The position numbers and the translations under genes are program-made. Of a stretch of DNA of 64,000 nt, positions 61,785 through 64,000 are shown piece after piece; the stretch's first letter is position 1; every line of letters starts with the position of its first letter. Source of the stretch: Paenibacillus sp. OK003 (GTDB lineage Bacteria; Bacillota; Bacilli; Paenibacillales; Paenibacillaceae); contig NZ_FOBD01000015.1 in NCBI RefSeq assembly GCF_900109515.1, forward strand, positions 118,459-182,458, in the 5' to 3' direction. The notes beneath the pieces were generated by a model. It was not told the DNA's origin and made no database searches. It saw only the letters and a program-made list of their open reading frames with translations.

Positions 61785-62351
61785 ATGGAACAATGGTTTT
61801 ATTTTCTTCGAAACCCGCTGGATGACCTGGATGTAACGATTCAAGAGTTGGTTTATCGTTCTTTTTATCAGTTCGTCTACCAGGATATTCGTTTTATGGT
61901 TTACGATCATTCGCTTACAGAGGATATTATTCAGGAATCTTTTATGAAGGCAATAACCAAGGGACCCAAAATGCGAACAGACACGAACATCCTGGCCTGG
62001 ATTAAACAACTTACTCGCAATACCACTTTGGACTATATTAGAAGAGTTAAACGGGACCGTCAGATGCTAACGGAACCCTACGTCAATATTAGTAGCACGG
62101 CCTGTGATGAAATAAGCGTAGCATGTGAAGTTGAAGCCAGAGAAAGAGACGAGTTGCTTCATCAAACCATTAGCGAACTGAAATCGGAGTATCGAACCAT
62201 CTTGCTTCTGTTTTATATGGAAGGGAAATCGTACCGGGAAGTCTGTCTAGAACTGAAATTGACTGAACCTGTCCTTACCCAGCGTCTAGCAAGAGCACGA
62301 AAAAAATTGCTTCAACAATTTTTAAGAAAGTGGACTGATGACAATGAATGA
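61785..62351 (+). CDS. ECF-type RNA polymerase sigma factor
   Basis: A 188-residue sigma-70 family protein. Region 2 is visible in SFYQFVYQDIRFMVYDHSLTEDIIQESFMKAITKG and ILAWIKQLTRNTTLDYIRRVKRDRQ; region 4 in LKSEYRTILLLFYMEGKSYREVCLELKLTEPVLTQRLARARKKL. It directs RNA polymerase to stress or envelope genes, typically restrained by an anti-sigma factor encoded next to it. Here the next gene is only a 22-codon fragment. AGGGGAATC precedes the ATG. Confidence 0.9.
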   Translation: MEQWFYFLRNPLDDLDVTIQELVYRSFYQFVYQDIRFMVYDHSLTEDIIQESFMKAITKGPKMRTDTNILAWIKQLTRNTTLDYIRRVKRDRQMLTEPYVNISSTACDEISVACEVEARERDELLHQTISELKSEYRTILLLFYMEGKSYREVCLELKLTEPVLTQRLARARKKLLQQFLRKWTDDNE

Positions 62352-62412
62352 ATCCAATGAACAGAATCGTATCATTCAAAAAGCAGTGCAGAGCGAAGCG
62401 GAGAGAGTCTAA
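62344..62412 (+). pseudogene. Truncated anti-sigma factor gene (22 codons)
   Basis: ATG at 62344 overlaps the sigma stop codon, the normal coupling of sigma and anti-sigma genes, and gives MNESNEQNRIIQKAVQSEAE before a TAA at 62410. The helical, acidic start resembles anti-sigma N-termini. What follows is unrelated sequence and insertion-sequence debris, so the gene has been destroyed. Confidence 0.55.
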
Positions 62413-62599
62413 GGCCACAGAGGTATGCATTTTGGCTGCTGTAACTGATCATTCCCCACGACATCCGCTGAAAGTGCATCGCTATTTCTCCTTTTTCTCG
62501 TGTTTGGAGGCGTTGGGGGTATAGGTTCCCTACAAAAATTAAAAACCACTTGTTTTATAAGGGGTTCTTGGTTGGCGACTTTATGTCATTTTACCATAA
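62413..62599. other. Unassigned DNA between the anti-sigma fragment and the transposase remnant
   Basis: No gene. At 62535-62575 a stem of AACCACTT / AAGGGGTT type with T-rich flanks occurs. The phrase GGCGACTTTATGTCA here resembles GGCAACTTTATGTCA at 59230, so both may come from one element. Confidence 0.3.
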
Positions 62600-62827
62600 T
62601 AAAATCTACCGAACATAAGGAACATGAATCATTTCAAAATAGCGATGAGTTTAAAGAGAAACGATAGAACGTTATAAAATTGAAGCAAAAATAGTGAGGT
62701 CAAACATAGACATGGGTATGATGTTGCATCTTCCTCGGGTCTTGTTGGCATGCATTTGCAAGGTGCCATAGCCATATTTTATGTTAATCTCAAGCGAATC
62801 CTTACACTAATGAAAGATTCAAAGTGA
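62600..62827 (+). pseudogene. Remnant of a transposase C-terminus, frameshifted
   Basis: Coherent pieces in shifting frames read HKEHESFQNSDEFKEKR, then ERYKIEAK, then NSEVKHRHGYDVASSSGLVG and finally HLQGAIAIFYVNLKRILTLM, ending at a TGA at 62825-62827. Together they read as the last 70 or so residues of a DDE transposase, most like IS1182-type elements. Two frameshifts and an in-frame TAG show it is dead. Confidence 0.65.
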
Positions 62828-62880
62828 AAGAACAGATCTTTTAAAAACATAAGATCTTCAGTGGACCCCTCCGGCTGGTC

Positions 62881-64000
62881 TGGACCCCGTGTCAAGGACA
62901 TTTAAAAAAAGAGTGGCATTAAAGATTTACGAAGCGGACAATAGATGATTCCTGTATTGAATAGGAGTCATCTTTTTTAATCCCCATTGATATCTGTGGT
63001 TGTTGTAATAGCGGATGTAACGATCGATTTCTTGCTTTAACTCTTGGAGAGAACGACAACTACGATGATCGACATGGTCCTTCATGTGGCCGAAGAACGA
63101 TTCTTGGGGAGCATTGTCCCAACAGTTCCCGCGTCTGGACATCGACTGACCTAACCCATTCTTTTTTAGCAACTCCTGATAGATGGGACTGGTATAATGG
63201 CTGCCTTGATCCGAGTGGATGAAAGCATCCTTTTGGAGCTTTAGACGTTTCTGTTTCTTGAGAGCGTCAACAGTATCCGTGGCAATGTCTAATGTCAGCC
63301 GATGGGATATGTTGTAAGAGAGGACCTCATTCGTTGAGGCATCCAGTATGGTCGACAAATAGGCCATCCCGGATCGGCCGTATGGAAGGTACGTGATATC
63401 CGTAAGCAAGGCCAGACCGGGTATGCCCTTCTTGAAGTCCCTCTGTAGAGTATTGGGTAAGGTCCGGTGTTCCAGCGTAGCTTTGGCCATGCGTTTATAA
63501 GGGTTGGTTTTTCTGTGCGGACATACGATGTTAAATTTCTTCATCAATCTACGGATTTTCTTTAGGTTATAGATGACACCAAACTCGTGCTCAAGAATCA
63601 TCTTGATGGAGCGTGAGCCCTTCTTGTAACCCCTTCGTTCGAAAGCCTTTTTAATCAACTTCCCTGCCTCAGCATCCGAACGAACCCGCTCTGAAAGTAA
63701 ATCTGCAGCTTGTAAGTAGCTGTAATCCCCCGAACGAGATACGTTAAGCAATGAGCAGAGGTATCCTGTCATACGTCCCAAGCCTTGATCCACGGCTTCC
63801 TTTATGAGCTCGAACAACTTAATCTTGCTTAGGTTCATTCCCTTTGCTACCAGCAACCTTTCTTTCGTATCTAGCTTTTTTAGCAGTTCTACTTGAGATT
63901 CGAGTAGATGAATCCGTGCTTCTTGTTTTGCAATGATTTCTTCCTGCGATAACTCTCTTTGTAAAGGGCGACCTGAGGCTTCTTTTCGGGAGTCAGACAA
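62881..64000 (-). mobile_element. IS3-family insertion element (IS150-like), continuing past the window
   Basis: The terminus on the left appears to be TGGACCCCGTGTCAAGGACA starting at 62881, a sequence type seen at ends of IS3/IS150-group elements, beginning TG as expected. A similar TGGACCCC lies 19 bases further out (62862). The element carries the transposase frame at 62927-64000. The other end and any target duplication are outside the window. Confidence 0.75.
62927..64000 (-). CDS. IS3-family transposase, OrfB part (incomplete at window edge)
   Basis: 357 codons in the window, probably part of a frameshift OrfAB product. The rve integrase core has the DDE residues in LLTDITYLPYG, AFIHSDQGSHY and NCWDNAPQESFFGHMK; the C-terminal IRYYNNHRYQWGLKKMTPIQYR is typical of the IS150 group. 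The N-terminal EEIIAKQEARIHLLESQVELLKKLD is a coiled coil. The frame is open at the window edge, so its true start is not seen; within the window it looks intact. Confidence 0.92.
   Translation of the reverse strand: MSDSRKEASGRPLQRELSQEEIIAKQEARIHLLESQVELLKKLDTKERLLVAKGMNLSKIKLFELIKEAVDQGLGRMTGYLCSLLNVSRSGDYSYLQAADLLSERVRSDAEAGKLIKKAFERRGYKKGSRSIKMILEHEFGVIYNLKKIRRLMKKFNIVCPHRKTNPYKRMAKATLEHRTLPNTLQRDFKKGIPGLALLTDITYLPYGRSGMAYLSTILDASTNEVLSYNISHRLTLDIATDTVDALKKQKRLKLQKDAFIHSDQGSHYTSPIYQELLKKNGLGQSMSRRGNCWDNAPQESFFGHMKDHVDHRSCRSLQELKQEIDRYIRYYNNHRYQWGLKKMTPIQYRNHLLSAS

Overview
The window looks like chromosomal DNA of a Paenibacillus species, a moderate-GC, Gram-positive, spore-forming Bacillota. 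This rests on gene order and protein style: strong AGGAGG ribosome binding sites, frequent GTG and TTG starts, a T-box, an infC gene with an AUU start, Lpl-type sugar ABC transporters paired with a membrane-bound AraC regulator, and SLH surface proteins. No rRNA, tRNA, CRISPR array or prophage is visible.

Layout. (1) 0-7.5 kb: branched-chain amino acid synthesis on the minus strand, ilvB-ilvN-ilvC-leuA behind a leucine-type T-box. leuB is cut off from leuA by a plus-strand aldo/keto reductase and has its own promoter. (2) 7.6-14 kb: a GNAT enzyme, a Gly/Pro/Tyr-rich small protein, and a nucleoside importer (nupN, then nupO-nupP-nupQ). (3) 14.2-15.7 kb: infC-rpmI-rplT with a leader containing an attenuator hairpin. 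(4) 15.7-19.5 kb: a GT2 glycosyltransferase, a PAP2 phosphatase and a UgtP-like glycosyltransferase, all membrane-lipid or envelope enzymes. (5) 19.5-25.7 kb: an Lpl-type ABC importer divergent from a membrane AraC regulator. (6) 25.7-35.2 kb: trmB, ytqA-ytqB, manA, a lysophospholipase-like hydrolase and odhAB. (7) 35.8-40.8 kb: an SLH protein and a 1214-residue Ig-like secreted protein. (8) 41-52.4 kb: many small monocistronic or short-operon genes (NUDIX, cupin, several GNATs, DUF3891, coaA, DUF423, histidine phosphatase, glutamate racemase, a kinase-fold protein, a DJ-1/PfpI protein). (9) 52.4-58.9 kb: a tight six-gene minus-strand operon encoding a KAS III-type ketosynthase, an ATP-grasp ligase, an NAD-dependent epimerase/dehydratase, a metallo-beta-lactamase-fold hydrolase, a PaaK/F390-synthetase-like adenylating enzyme and an SDR. 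(10) 58.9-64 kb: a decayed, AT-rich region with an SLH-protein remnant, a small lipoprotein, a secreted matrixin-type protease, an ECF sigma factor whose anti-sigma gene is cut to 22 codons, a frameshifted transposase remnant and an IS3-family element running off the window.

The strongest candidate for an undescribed system is region 9. Its enzymes form a plausible sequence: acyl-chain condensation, ketone reduction, carboxylate activation or ligation, and hydrolysis. The set partly resembles OleABCD/beta-lactone pathways but is not that set, because it adds an ATP-grasp ligase and an MBL-fold enzyme and lacks the usual OleB hydrolase. The product cannot be read from the sequence. Regulatory features worth noting are a switch-like triple repeat ahead of ilvC, paired 10-bp direct repeats spaced 20 bp ahead of the AraC regulator, and the non-AUG starts of infC, leuA, murI and possibly the 1214-residue protein.
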